Shown one piece after another: positions 15,666-24,115 of a stretch of DNA of 35,231 nt. Within the stretch, counting starts at the first letter, position 1, and each line of letters begins with the position of its first letter. The notes below the pieces were generated by a model. It searched no databases and was not told the DNA's origin. It saw only the letters and a list, made by a program, of their open reading frames with translations. The position numbers were made by a program, and so were the translations under genes. The stretch lies in contig CADBVZ010000015.1 of NCBI GenBank assembly GCA_902798285.1, positions 1-35,231 of the forward strand. The letters run 5' to 3'. The stretch comes from an uncultured Prevotella sp. (GTDB taxonomy: Bacteria > Bacteroidota > Bacteroidia > Bacteroidales > Bacteroidaceae).

Positions 15666-16949
15666 ATGAAGAAACCAATCATTCTTTTTTTGCTTGTTCT
15701 CGCTGCAATAACAGGACAAGCACAGACCGGTACATGGTCGGGTAATCTGGTTGTTCAGGGTTTGAAGCTGCCTTTGGTATTCCACATTGAGGCAGATAGC
15801 AGCTCGCTCGATTCACCCTCGCAAGGTGTGAGAGGCGTACCTGTAAAGGTTGCACGTCCTACTCAGGATAGCATCGTCATCAGCATCGCTTCGATCAATG
15901 CCGAGTATAAAGGTGTGAACAAAGCTGACAGTTTGGTAGAAGGCACCTTTACCCAACACGGCATGAGTTTCCCCCTGAAACTGACACCTGGCGAGAAGAA
16001 GGCCAAGAGACCACAGACACCTAAGGCGCCCTTCCCATATGCCACTGAAGAGGTATCATTCACGAATGGCAGCGCCATACTAAAAGGCACACTCACTCTG
16101 CCTCAGGGTTGCACACAAAAGACACCTGTACTCATCATGGTAACAGGTAGCGGACTGCAGAATCGTGATGAGGAAATTTTTGAACATAAACCTTTCGCCG
16201 TCATTGCCGATGCACTAGCTCGCGAGGGCATAGCCACACTGCGTTACGATGATCGTGGCTTTGGTGAGTCGAAGGGTAACACGATTACCTGTACCACCGA
16301 TTCACTCAAAGATGACGCTCTGGCTGGCATCAATCTGCTGCGTGAGCGATTTGATCGTGTGGGTGTGATAGGTCATAGCGAAGGAGGAACCATTGCCCTA
16401 ATGCTGGCTGCAGAGGGAAAGACAGACTTTATCGTGAGTCTGGCTGGTATGGTGATCTCGGGCAAGGAAACACTAGTATGGCAGAACAGACAGGAATTCA
16501 AGCGTTTAGGCTTCGACGAGGCTGCTGTAAACGACTACTGCCAACTGTTTTCCGATGCCATCGATGCAAGGGTTGAAGGCAAGAACGTTCCCTCGGTTGA
16601 CGGACACGACCTGCCCGACGTCATGAAGCAGAACTATCAGCAGGCAGTGATGCAAATGATGTACCCATACCTGCGCGCCTTCTGCACCCTCGATATGAGG
16701 AAACTGCTCGACAAGATCACCTGTCCGGTGTTGGCCCTCAACGGCACGAAGGATACTCAGGTGGAGTATGAGGCTAATCTCGGAGCCTTGCGCCAAGGAT
16801 TGCCCAAAGCCCAAACGGTGGTTATGGAAGGACTGAACCATATGTTCCAGCATTGCACTACAGGTGCAGGCGAAGAATACAATGAGATAGAGGAAACATT
16901 CGCTCCCGAGGCTTTGCAGAAAATCATCAGCTGGATCAAGCAAATCTAA
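15666..16949 (+). CDS. Secreted alpha/beta hydrolase
   Basis: A 427-residue exported hydrolase. The signal peptide is about residues 1-19 (MKKPIILFLLVLAAITGQAQ). A beta-rich N-terminal domain covers about 20-125 (TGTWSGNLVVQGLKLPLVFH). The catalytic domain follows with the TGSGLQNRDEE oxyanion region, the nucleophile elbow GHSEGG at about 238-243, the acid in LNGTKDTQVEY and the His in GLNHMFQH. Related Bacteroidetes proteins are annotated as alpha/beta hydrolases or S9-like peptidases; the substrate is unknown. It may be co-transcribed with the dehydrogenase gene. A strong bidirectional terminator follows its stop. Confidence 0.88.
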   Translation: MKKPIILFLLVLAAITGQAQTGTWSGNLVVQGLKLPLVFHIEADSSSLDSPSQGVRGVPVKVARPTQDSIVISIASINAEYKGVNKADSLVEGTFTQHGMSFPLKLTPGEKKAKRPQTPKAPFPYATEEVSFTNGSAILKGTLTLPQGCTQKTPVLIMVTGSGLQNRDEEIFEHKPFAVIADALAREGIATLRYDDRGFGESKGNTITCTTDSLKDDALAGINLLRERFDRVGVIGHSEGGTIALMLAAEGKTDFIVSLAGMVISGKETLVWQNRQEFKRLGFDEAAVNDYCQLFSDAIDARVEGKNVPSVDGHDLPDVMKQNYQQAVMQMMYPYLRAFCTLDMRKLLDKITCPVLALNGTKDTQVEYEANLGALRQGLPKAQTVVMEGLNHMFQHCTTGAGEEYNEIEETFAPEALQKIISWIKQI

Positions 16950-16950
16950 A

Positions 16951-16990
16951 AACAAATCATCCCTCGCCAATTGACGAGGGATGATTTATT
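16951..16990. terminator. Bidirectional terminator between the hydrolase and tmRNA genes
   Basis: A 13-bp perfect stem (AAATCATCCCTCG at 16954-16966 with CGAGGGATGATTT at 16975-16987) and an 8-base loop. T-rich sequence follows on both strands (ATTTATTT on plus, GTTTTTAG on minus), so it can end both convergent transcripts. The tmRNA 3' end lies 8 bases away. Confidence 0.85.
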
Positions 16991-16994
16991 TCTG

Positions 16995-17392
16995 TGGAGC
17001 TGGAGGGAGTCGAACCCTCGTCCAAACAGGGAAACCATACGCTTTCTACACGCTTATTCCAGCCTTCGGTTTTCGAGCAGTAGCAAGACCTGGACCACCA
17101 ACCACTGCCTTATCTCCTAAAATTTCACCACAGCATCGGAGCCTACTATGACTATTTCCGATTTAACCTGCGCCGCTTGATCTTTGGATTCGGAACAACA
17201 TCCTCGGAGCGACGTCTCGTTCCATCACCTAGTGACGGAATAAAGCCAGTAATCTACTGTACTTCGATTAGGCAGCGAGAGCGTAACGTGTTTCGCCAAT
17301 TAATTTTTCCCTGACTCAGATTAAGGAGGGAACCAAGAAGCCTCCGCGTGCTTACGTACCATCTCAACCCGCTGTCAAATCCAGTCAACCCC
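16995..17392 (-). ncRNA. ssrA: Transfer-messenger RNA (tmRNA)
   Basis: tmRNA rescues stalled ribosomes and tags the unfinished protein for degradation. The 398-base gene starts GGGGTTGACTGGATTTGACA and ends with the T-arm GGGTTCGACTCCC and CAGCTCCA. The acceptor ends pair over seven bases (GGGGUUG with CAGCUCC, allowing G-U). The 3' CCA is not encoded (the genome reads ACAG), so it must be added. A coding frame inside reads GETRYALAA and then a stop. A perfect promoter lies at 17441-17472, giving a 5' leader of about 40 bases that holds a small hairpin and would be removed on maturation. Confidence 0.95.
17268..17297 (-). other. tmRNA tag reading frame (GETRYALAA)
   Basis: Ten codons from GGC (17297) to TAA (17268) encode GETRYALAA. 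Bacteroidales tags usually read GE-N/T-N-YALAA; here the fourth residue is Arg. The YALAA end recognised by ClpXP-type proteases is intact. Confidence 0.88.
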
Positions 17393-17440
17393 AAGTTTCG
17401 AAAGTAGTAGCGAGAATCGTTCGCTTACGATTTCGGGCTG

Positions 17441-17472
17441 CAAATATAGGAAGAAAATACATAACTTCCAAA
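17441..17472 (-). promoter_or_regulatory. tmRNA promoter
   Basis: On the minus strand: TTTG (17472-17469), a 20-base spacer, then TATATTTG (17448-17441), both exact matches to the Bacteroidetes consensus. It diverges from the polysaccharide-locus promoter at 17531-17562. Confidence 0.8.
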
Positions 17473-17530
17473 TTTTAGGCCACAAAAATTCACAGATTTC
17501 ACGCATTTTTTTGCATTTTTGAGGTTTTCC

Positions 17531-17562
17531 TTTGGTATTTTGCTCGGTTTACACTAACTTTG
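17531..17562 (+). promoter_or_regulatory. Promoter of the polysaccharide locus
   Basis: TTTG at 17531-17534, a 20-base spacer, then TAACTTTG at 17555-17562, both exact matches. The first ATG is at 17609, so the leader is about 40 bases. It contains an inverted repeat (AACGCG at 17581-17587 region with CGCGTT at 17594-17599). No invertible-promoter repeats or UpxY-type antiterminator gene is seen. Confidence 0.78.
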
Positions 17563-17608
17563 TCCCCGCTTTTTATAATAAACGCGCACGCGACGCGTTA
17601 TATATTTG

Positions 17609-18403
17609 ATGAAAATGAACTATAAACATATCGTATTGGGGGCCATCGGGGCGATGCTGTTAGCATCGTGTGCTACGCCCAAGAACTACAATTATCTGCA
17701 GGATCTGCAGAACGGACAGACGATTACTACTCCTACCGACGGGGTGATTCGTCTGCAGCCTAACGACCAGATAACCGTGCTGGTAAGGAGTAAGGATCCT
17801 GAGATGGGCAACCTGTTTAACAAGGGTATCATCACGAATCTGAAGGCTGGTCTGGCCGATCAGAGTCTTTACATGATGGGCTACACCATAGGCCCCGACG
17901 GCTGTATCGACATGCCAGCCGCAGGCAAAATCAAGATTGCAGGACTCTCGCGCTTCGAGGCTCAGGAGGCTATTCAGAACAAACTGAGGAGTGAGGAATT
18001 GCTGAAGGATGCCAACGTAACGGTAGAGACGATGAATATGACCTACACTGTGATGGGCGAGGTCAACAATCCTGGCAACTTTAAGATTGAAAAAGATGCC
18101 ATCACCCTGTTCGAGGCACTGGGTAAGGCTTGCGACATCAATGTATATGGTAAGCGCGACTCTGTCATCGTGATTCGCCAGAAGGGTCCTGAGAAGAAGA
18201 TCTACTCGCTGTCGATGAACTCTGGTAAGGACATTTTTGCCTCTGAGGCTTACTATATTCAGCAAAACGACGTGATTTACGTAAAGGCTAACGACACGAA
18301 GGCCCGCCAGTCGAAGATGCCTGGCAACGAAGGACATACCCTGAGTTTCTGGCTCTCGTTGACATCAGTTTTAACGGCTATCGCTGTGCTGATATTCAAA
18401 TAA
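17609..18403 (+). CDS. Polysaccharide export lipoprotein (Wza-like)
   Basis: Outer-membrane export component, 264 aa. The signal peptide ends in the lipobox LLASC (Cys at about 22), so the mature protein is lipidated. The polysaccharide biosynthesis/export domain covers about residues 45-125 (RLQPNDQITVLVRSKDPEM, and later YTIGPDGCIDMPAAGKIKIAG). One SLBB-type domain follows from about 140 (TYTVMGEVNNPGNFKIEKD). A hydrophobic helix ends the protein (LSFWLSLTSVLTAIAVLIF), as in the C-terminal helix of Wza. ATG codons lie at 17609 and 17615; I chose the first. It starts the polysaccharide operon, 8 bases ahead of the chain-length gene. Confidence 0.9.
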   Translation: MKMNYKHIVLGAIGAMLLASCATPKNYNYLQDLQNGQTITTPTDGVIRLQPNDQITVLVRSKDPEMGNLFNKGIITNLKAGLADQSLYMMGYTIGPDGCIDMPAAGKIKIAGLSRFEAQEAIQNKLRSEELLKDANVTVETMNMTYTVMGEVNNPGNFKIEKDAITLFEALGKACDINVYGKRDSVIVIRQKGPEKKIYSLSMNSGKDIFASEAYYIQQNDVIYVKANDTKARQSKMPGNEGHTLSFWLSLTSVLTAIAVLIFK

Positions 18404-18411
18404 GCAATAAT

Positions 18412-19977
18412 ATGGAAAAGGACTTTATCAAGATATGTTTGAAAAAGTGGCGCTGGTTTGTGGCGTCGATAGTGACGATGCTGGTGCTCGCCATCATGTT
18501 TCTGTTGATAGTTCCACCACGCTATGAGCGTCAGGCCACTGTGCTGATTAAAGACGAAACAAGTGGTGGCGGACTCCTCAGTTCAATGATGGGTAGTATG
18601 GGTATGCTGGCAGGTATGGCTGGCATCAATATCCAGAGTAACGTGCTCAATGAACTCGAGATTATCAGTTCGCCGGCGATACTGAGTGAGGTGATCGACC
18701 GCTTGGGTATGGACATACGCTATCAGGCTTACGACGGACTGATGAAGCGCGAGTTGTGGCACGAGACATTGCCAGTGAAGGTAACCTTCCCCCAACTGAA
18801 GAAGGACGATGGCGCCTACCTGAAGATGGACCTGAAGAAGGACGGCACTTACACCATCTATAAACTGCGCAAGAACGGCAAGAAGGTCAGCGGCGAAGCC
18901 ACAGGCAAGGTGGGCGAAGTATGCGAGACACCCATCGGCAAGATATCCGTCATCAAGACGAAGGACTTCGATAAGAGTTTTGCTGAGAATGACGAGATGA
19001 CCATCCGCATCACCAAGGAACGTCGCTACGACATCATAGATCGCATGCAGAAGCGCCTCGACGTAGGACTCTCCGACGATCAGGCCTCGATAATCAGCAT
19101 TGGCTATCAGGACCAGAGCGAAGAGAAGGCCGAGTTGGTGATCAACACCCTCATCAGTGCCTATCAGGATGCCTGGCTCAAAGATAAGCAGACGGAGGCT
19201 GATGCCTCAACGCAGTTCATCAACGAGCGCATCGCCCGCATTGAGGATGAGTTGAGCGGACTCGACTCTAACATCGCCCAGTTCCGTGGCAAGAACCTCC
19301 TGCCCGACTACGAGGAGGCAGCCAAGATGTATATGAAGAATGCTACCATTACCTACGAGGCACAAGTGAAGGTAAACAACTACCTCTACATGCTTGAGCA
19401 AATGCGCGACGAGGTAAAGAAGATCGACGGCAAGAACATTGTTTTGCCAGCCAACCTCCTGCCCGACAACCCCAACGTGGCACTCGAAATCTCAGAATAC
19501 AACAAACTGCAGACCAAGCGCAACAAGATGGCTGAGAACAGTAGCGATGAGAATCCGTTGGTGCAGGATCTCGACGTACAGCTGAAGGGCATGCGTAGCG
19601 CCATCATCAACTCACTCGATCAGGGTGTGGCTCAACTCAAGGCTCAGCAGAAGGGCGTGGGTCGTGAGGATCAGAAGCTGAAGAGCGAGATAGCCGTCAC
19701 CCCCGAGAAGATCACCAAGATTCTGCCTGCCGAGCGTAAGCAGAGGATTATTGAAGCACTTTACATTTACCTGTTGGAGAAACGGGAGGAGAACAATATC
19801 ACCCACGTGTTTAATGCCCAGAACCTGCGACTGGTTTCACCCCCTATGGGCGACTGGAAGCCAGCATTCCCCAAGAAGGGCATCACCATCGTGGTGGCTA
19901 CTGCATTAGGTCTGGCACTGCCAGCCTGTTGGATATTCCTTCTCACAAGTCTCGGACTATGGCGAAAGAAGGATTAA
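18412..19977 (+). CDS. Chain-length determinant protein (Wzz/GumC-like)
   Basis: Inner-membrane polysaccharide co-polymerase that sets chain length, 521 aa. The Wzz domain starts at residue 1 (IKICLKKWRWFVASIV). Transmembrane helix 1 is at about 13-36, and helix 2 near the end (about 485-510) follows the usual Pro-rich step KPAFPKKG. The periplasmic part holds long helical segments with coiled-coil character (about 265-330 and 395-460). There is no cytoplasmic BY-kinase domain and no Walker motif after helix 2, so it is a kinase-less form. Its last 19 bases overlap the start of the polymerase gene. Confidence 0.9.
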   Translation: MEKDFIKICLKKWRWFVASIVTMLVLAIMFLLIVPPRYERQATVLIKDETSGGGLLSSMMGSMGMLAGMAGINIQSNVLNELEIISSPAILSEVIDRLGMDIRYQAYDGLMKRELWHETLPVKVTFPQLKKDDGAYLKMDLKKDGTYTIYKLRKNGKKVSGEATGKVGEVCETPIGKISVIKTKDFDKSFAENDEMTIRITKERRYDIIDRMQKRLDVGLSDDQASIISIGYQDQSEEKAELVINTLISAYQDAWLKDKQTEADASTQFINERIARIEDELSGLDSNIAQFRGKNLLPDYEEAAKMYMKNATITYEAQVKVNNYLYMLEQMRDEVKKIDGKNIVLPANLLPDNPNVALEISEYNKLQTKRNKMAENSSDENPLVQDLDVQLKGMRSAIINSLDQGVAQLKAQQKGVGREDQKLKSEIAVTPEKITKILPAERKQRIIEALYIYLLEKREENNITHVFNAQNLRLVSPPMGDWKPAFPKKGITIVVATALGLALPACWIFLLTSLGLWRKKD

Positions 19978-21161
19978 GGTATGCCGTGATAGGTGTGGTG
20001 TGGCTGTTGCTATGCCCGCTTTTAGCCCTGCCCTATATCTTATGGGGCATCTGGCAACAGCGCCGAGGAGCCTATGCGCTCTTCTCCCTGTGGCTGGGCA
20101 TCATGGCTTACATCTCTTTTCCTTCTGAAGATCTCTACCGCCATTATTTCCTTTACACCTTCTTTGAGGTTCGCCCCATTTCGGCTGTCTCGTGGATCGA
20201 TGTTTCGCTGAATGGTGTGCTGCCTTACATCTATTGGGTGATGAGTCATGCGGGCATTGCCTATGCCTGGCTCCGACTGATGGAGATAACCATCGGCTTC
20301 TACCTGCTCACTCGCGTATATCGCTGGATGCTGTCGCAATCGCAACGTGAGTACTCAAAAGGCGAGCAGTTTGCGAGAGCCTCGCTGGTATTCCTCTTCT
20401 TCGATTTCCTTTACACCGTGATGGGTGTGAAGTATGGCTTCGCCCTCTGTCTCTACGTCTATGCCCTGCATCTGCTGATGAATCTGGGCCAAAGGAAGTG
20501 GGGCATCGTGGTGCTGATCATCACCTGCGCCTGGCACTCTTCGTTTGTGTTTACAGCCCCGATGGTGTGGGCGCTCTATCGCCTGAAACTCAGCAAAAAG
20601 AAGGCCCTGTGGCTCTGCGTGATACTGGCTGTGTTGGCACCTATTGCGATTTACACCGTTGGCGAAGCAATCTTGGGTCGCCGTTTCGACTTCTACTTCT
20701 CGAAGAAGGCAGGCGATGTCATCTCGTATGGAGCGATGACTCCCATCGGTTTCGCGCTGTTCATCCTGCCTAAGTTGGCTATCCTGCCCTTGGCTGTGGT
20801 GGTGATGAAGCATTACAATGCTGAGCGCCGTTGGTGTCGCATCGCTTTAGGATGGCTGATACTGACTGTAGCCCTGATGAGCAACGCTGTGACGCTGTAT
20901 CGATTCTGGTGGGCAGTGATGGCAGTAGACGTTATGGCCCTCTTCGAGATCGAGGCTTATGAGCCACTCTCCGAGAAAACCATCCGGGGACTCATCTTAG
21001 CAGGCATCTGTTTCACCTGCCTCAATTGTCTCACGTATCATAAGGAGTTGATGCACTCACCATATTATAAGGCCTTCTATCCTGCCCCACTCACGTTGAG
21101 TCAGGATTATCAGAAGCAGGAGGTTTATTACAAGATTCAGCATGATGGAAGCTTCAGGTAA
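19959..21161 (+). CDS. EpsG-like membrane protein, putative polysaccharide polymerase (Wzy)
   Basis: A 400-residue protein with about ten hydrophobic segments. It has the EpsG-type plan: an early FPSEDLYRHYF motif (D-x-x-R/Y-H-Y) after helix 3, a central VMGVKYGFALCLY stretch, CAWHSSFVFTAP, and a basic loop before RFDFYFS. In a Wzx/Wzy pathway this is the polymerase that joins repeat units in the periplasm. Assignment rests on topology, these motifs and location. The ATG at 19959 is chosen over an upstream TTG at 19929. It overlaps both neighbours (19 and 20 bases), so the operon is tightly coupled. Confidence 0.78.
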   Translation: MAKEGLRYAVIGVVWLLLCPLLALPYILWGIWQQRRGAYALFSLWLGIMAYISFPSEDLYRHYFLYTFFEVRPISAVSWIDVSLNGVLPYIYWVMSHAGIAYAWLRLMEITIGFYLLTRVYRWMLSQSQREYSKGEQFARASLVFLFFDFLYTVMGVKYGFALCLYVYALHLLMNLGQRKWGIVVLIITCAWHSSFVFTAPMVWALYRLKLSKKKALWLCVILAVLAPIAIYTVGEAILGRRFDFYFSKKAGDVISYGAMTPIGFALFILPKLAILPLAVVVMKHYNAERRWCRIALGWLILTVALMSNAVTLYRFWWAVMAVDVMALFEIEAYEPLSEKTIRGLILAGICFTCLNCLTYHKELMHSPYYKAFYPAPLTLSQDYQKQEVYYKIQHDGSFR

Positions 21162-21951
21162 CACCCCCATAAGGTTAGCGGTGCTCTATATCTGCACTGG
21201 CAGATACAACCGCTTTTGGGCAGACTTCTATGAGTCAGCCAAAGCCCATCTGTTACCACACGATACTGAGGTGGAGTATTTTGTATTTACTGACGATGCG
21301 TCGCTGAGTCAGGCTCCCGATGTGCATCTCATCCATCGTGAGTGCCACGGATTCCCTGCCGACACGCTACAACGCTTCGAGATGTTCATGGGCATCAGGG
21401 CACAACTTGAAGCCTTCGACTACATCTGCTTCTTCAACAGCAACGCTGTGCTGCGAGGCGATGTGGGACGTGAGATACTACCTAAGAGCAATGGGCTGAA
21501 AGCAGTGAGGTGGATAGGACAGAAACCCTGCAATTGGGCGATGTTCTACCCCTACGAACGCAATAAGCGCTCGAGAGCCTACGTAAAGCCATTCGATGGG
21601 CCCTATGCCTATTACATGGGTGGATTCTATTGTGGCAAAGCAGAGCCTTTCCTGCGTATGACAGAGGAATTAGATATGGCCATCAAGGAAGATGCGCTGC
21701 AAGGTATCAAGGCTCGTCATAATGACGAGAGTCATTTGAATTGCTATCTGCACACGCATTCTCATGAGGAGTTGCCACGAGGCTACTGCTGTGCTGAGGA
21801 GCGATTGTCGCAGGAATTTGAGACACGCATCGTGTTCAGAAACAAGGTAACAGTTGATGAGTACTTCTACAAAGGCCGGAGTCACTCCTTTACAGGAAGA
21901 TTCAATCACGGAGCCAAGACCTTATGGCTGGCGCTGAAATGGTATATATGA
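21142..21951 (+). CDS. Family GT6 glycosyltransferase (ABO blood-group transferase family)
   Basis: Retaining alpha-1,3-Gal/GalNAc transferase family that includes the human A and B enzymes. The 269-residue product has the GT6 marks: LYICTGRYNRFWADFY at about 14-29, FNSNA at 98-102 in place of the metal-binding DxD, YYMGGFYCGK at 157-166, and NDESHLN at 194-200 (DESHLN in the human enzymes). The NxN in place of DxD is known from metal-independent bacterial members such as the Bacteroides ovatus enzyme. The human donor-selecting positions 266 and 268 align with Met159 and Gly161. The acceptor in this family's A/B branch is Fuc-alpha-1,2-Gal, and a GT11 fucosyltransferase gene is in the same operon. 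ATGs at 21142 and 21145 are both possible. It has no membrane segment. Confidence 0.9.
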   Translation: MMEASGNTPIRLAVLYICTGRYNRFWADFYESAKAHLLPHDTEVEYFVFTDDASLSQAPDVHLIHRECHGFPADTLQRFEMFMGIRAQLEAFDYICFFNSNAVLRGDVGREILPKSNGLKAVRWIGQKPCNWAMFYPYERNKRSRAYVKPFDGPYAYYMGGFYCGKAEPFLRMTEELDMAIKEDALQGIKARHNDESHLNCYLHTHSHEELPRGYCCAEERLSQEFETRIVFRNKVTVDEYFYKGRSHSFTGRFNHGAKTLWLALKWYI

Positions 21952-23246
21952 GTGAAGAGAGCAGAATGAAGAAGACGGTCAGTGGCACTGCCTGGAGCAT
22001 GGTGGAGCGCTTGGCGAAGATGGGGATACAGATACTCTGTACCTTCATCATTGCCCAATTCGTGGCACCTTCTGAGTTCGGACTCGTCAGCATGATGAGC
22101 ATCTTCCTCGCTTTTTCTACTATCCTCATCGACAGCGGTTTTTCTCAGGCCCTCATCCACGAACAGCATGTCACCCCTCAAGACGAGAGTTCCATCTTCT
22201 GGTTCAATGTGGCCCTGGGTACTTTGATTTACCTCATCTTCTGGCTCACAGCACCGCTCATAGCCAGCTTCTACAACGAGCCCCAGCTCACCATACTCAT
22301 TCGTGTGGCGTTCCTGGCGCTGATATTCCAGTCGCTGGTGGTGGTTCAACAAGGACTGCTGTTTAAGAATGTCGATTTCAAGGCTGTCTCCAAGATCTCC
22401 TTCTGGGCAGTATTACTCTCAGGCATCGCCGGTATCGCAGTGAGTTACCTGCGTCGCGATGTGTGGGGACTCATCGTACAGAGCCTCTCGTTTGCTGTGC
22501 TCCAAACGGTGTTCTTCTGGGTTTACAGCCGTTGGCGCCCTCGCCTGGTGTTCTCAATGACTTGTGTCAGGAAGTACCTCCGCTTTTCCATGAATCTGCT
22601 GGGCAGCAATATGCTCGCAGCCATTACCGACAATCTGGCTAACCTCTTTGTGGGAAAGGCTTACAACGCCACCATCCTGGGCCATTACACTATGGCCAAC
22701 AAGATACCTTACCTCACGTCGGGCACCGTTTGCTACGGCATCAAGCGTGTCAGCTACTCCATCATGTCTACCTTCCAGAACGATAACCGCCAACTGGCCC
22801 AGTACAGTCAGCGTGTGGTGGGCACAGCCTTCTGGATTCTGGCGCCCATCATGGTGCTCATGTTTATCTTCTCAAAGCCGTTCATCGGGTGGCTCTTCCC
22901 TGCGGAGTGGGCCCCTGCAGCCGTTTATCTGCGCTACTTCTGCGTGATAGGCTTCGTGTATTGTTTTGCCGATATCAATCAGGACATTCTGCTGGTGAAG
23001 GGTCGTACCGACCTCTTGCTACGCCTCGACATCGTCCGTCGAACGGTGCTCGTAGCGTTGCTGCTCATCGGCATTCAGTATAGTGTGGAAACATTGCTAC
23101 TGCTGCTGGTCATCTATAACGTGGTGAACGGTTTCGTGGTGAGTTGGCTGGCAGGCCGGCTCATCCAGTGCAGCCTCTGGCAACAACTATATATCGTGGG
23201 CTCCACCCCACTCTATTTTCTAACTAATTCAATAAAGCGACTATGA
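21948..23246 (+). CDS. Oligosaccharide flippase (Wzx, MOP superfamily)
   Basis: Moves lipid-linked repeat units across the inner membrane. The 432-residue protein has about twelve hydrophobic segments and the WzxC/MOP start MKKTVSGTAWSMVERLAKMG, followed by FVAPSEFGLVSMMSIF and IDSGFSQALIHE, which is characteristic of lipopolysaccharide-type flippases. ATG at 21948 overlaps the GT6 stop (ATGA), and its own stop overlaps the fucosyltransferase ATG (ATGA at 23243-23246). A downstream Met at 21966 is possible. Placement between the GT6 and GT11 genes ties it to export of the fucosylated unit. Confidence 0.88.
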   Translation: MSEESRMKKTVSGTAWSMVERLAKMGIQILCTFIIAQFVAPSEFGLVSMMSIFLAFSTILIDSGFSQALIHEQHVTPQDESSIFWFNVALGTLIYLIFWLTAPLIASFYNEPQLTILIRVAFLALIFQSLVVVQQGLLFKNVDFKAVSKISFWAVLLSGIAGIAVSYLRRDVWGLIVQSLSFAVLQTVFFWVYSRWRPRLVFSMTCVRKYLRFSMNLLGSNMLAAITDNLANLFVGKAYNATILGHYTMANKIPYLTSGTVCYGIKRVSYSIMSTFQNDNRQLAQYSQRVVGTAFWILAPIMVLMFIFSKPFIGWLFPAEWAPAAVYLRYFCVIGFVYCFADINQDILLVKGRTDLLLRLDIVRRTVLVALLLIGIQYSVETLLLLLVIYNVVNGFVVSWLAGRLIQCSLWQQLYIVGSTPLYFLTNSIKRL

Positions 23247-24115
23247 AGATTGTAAGACTGTCAGGAGGACTGGGCAACCAGATGTTCCAGTTTGCCCTCT
23301 ACGAGGCACTGCGGAGGCAGCACCCTGAAGAGCAGGTGTTCGTGGACCTGCACGGCTTCAAGGGCTACAACAAGCATCGTGGGTTCGAACTGCCCAAGGT
23401 GTTCTGTGTAGCTTATCAGGAGGCCACCCTTAGCCAGATTGCCAGCATCGCCTATCCCTACCCCAACTATCAGTGGTGGCGATGGCTCAGCCGCATCCTG
23501 CCCTCACGCAGCACCATGCTCGTCGAGAAGCCCAACTTCGCCATCGAGCCCGATGCACTCACCCGCGAAGGCAGCACCTACTACGACGGCTACTGGCAAC
23601 ACGAAGATTATTTCCAGGCCATCAGGGCCGACATACTGAAGCTGTACCACTTCCCTGATTTCGACGATGTGCAGGATCAGGAGGCTGCCCGTGTGGCAAC
23701 AGAGAGCAACAGCTGCTGCATACACATCCGCCGAGGCGATTATCTTACGGACCCACTCCGTAAGGGTACCACCTCGCTCGAATACCCCATGAAGGCCATC
23801 CGCTGGATGAAGGAGAACCACAACCCCGACTGCTGGTTTGTATTCTCTGACGATATCCCCCTCACCCGCGAGTGCCTCAAGGCTGTATTGCCCGAGAGCC
23901 ACACGTACTTCGTGAACTGGAATCAGGGTCCAAAGAGTTACAACGATATGCACCTCATGACGCTCTGCCGAAATCACATCATCGCCAACTCGTCGTTCTC
24001 ATGGTGGGGCGCTTGGCTCTGCGAGCGCGAGGACAAGACGGTGGTAGCCCCCGAGGTATGGATGAATCGCAAGAACGTCTGCTCGCCTGCAGCGAAAGAT
24101 TGGATTAAATTATGA
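23243..24115 (+). CDS. Family GT11 alpha-1,2-fucosyltransferase
   Basis: Adds fucose from GDP-fucose to galactose in alpha-1,2 linkage. The 290-residue protein has all GT11 motifs: SGGLGNQMFQFALY at about 7-20, HIRRGDY at 161-167 (GDP-fucose site), FVFSDDIPL, and NSSFSWWGAWL near the end. It shares this plan with FutC and with E. coli WbnK. Its product, Fuc-alpha-1,2-Gal, is the H antigen, the acceptor for GT6 enzymes such as the one encoded upstream. It overlaps both neighbours by ATGA. GDP-fucose synthesis genes are not in this window. Confidence 0.93.
   Translation: MKIVRLSGGLGNQMFQFALYEALRRQHPEEQVFVDLHGFKGYNKHRGFELPKVFCVAYQEATLSQIASIAYPYPNYQWWRWLSRILPSRSTMLVEKPNFAIEPDALTREGSTYYDGYWQHEDYFQAIRADILKLYHFPDFDDVQDQEAARVATESNSCCIHIRRGDYLTDPLRKGTTSLEYPMKAIRWMKENHNPDCWFVFSDDIPLTRECLKAVLPESHTYFVNWNQGPKSYNDMHLMTLCRNHIIANSSFSWWGAWLCEREDKTVVAPEVWMNRKNVCSPAAKDWIKL

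Noticed and set aside
17581-17599. Riboswitch or antitermination element in the polysaccharide leader
   Set aside because: There is only a short AACGCG/CGCGTT inverted repeat and no alternative pairing or terminator.
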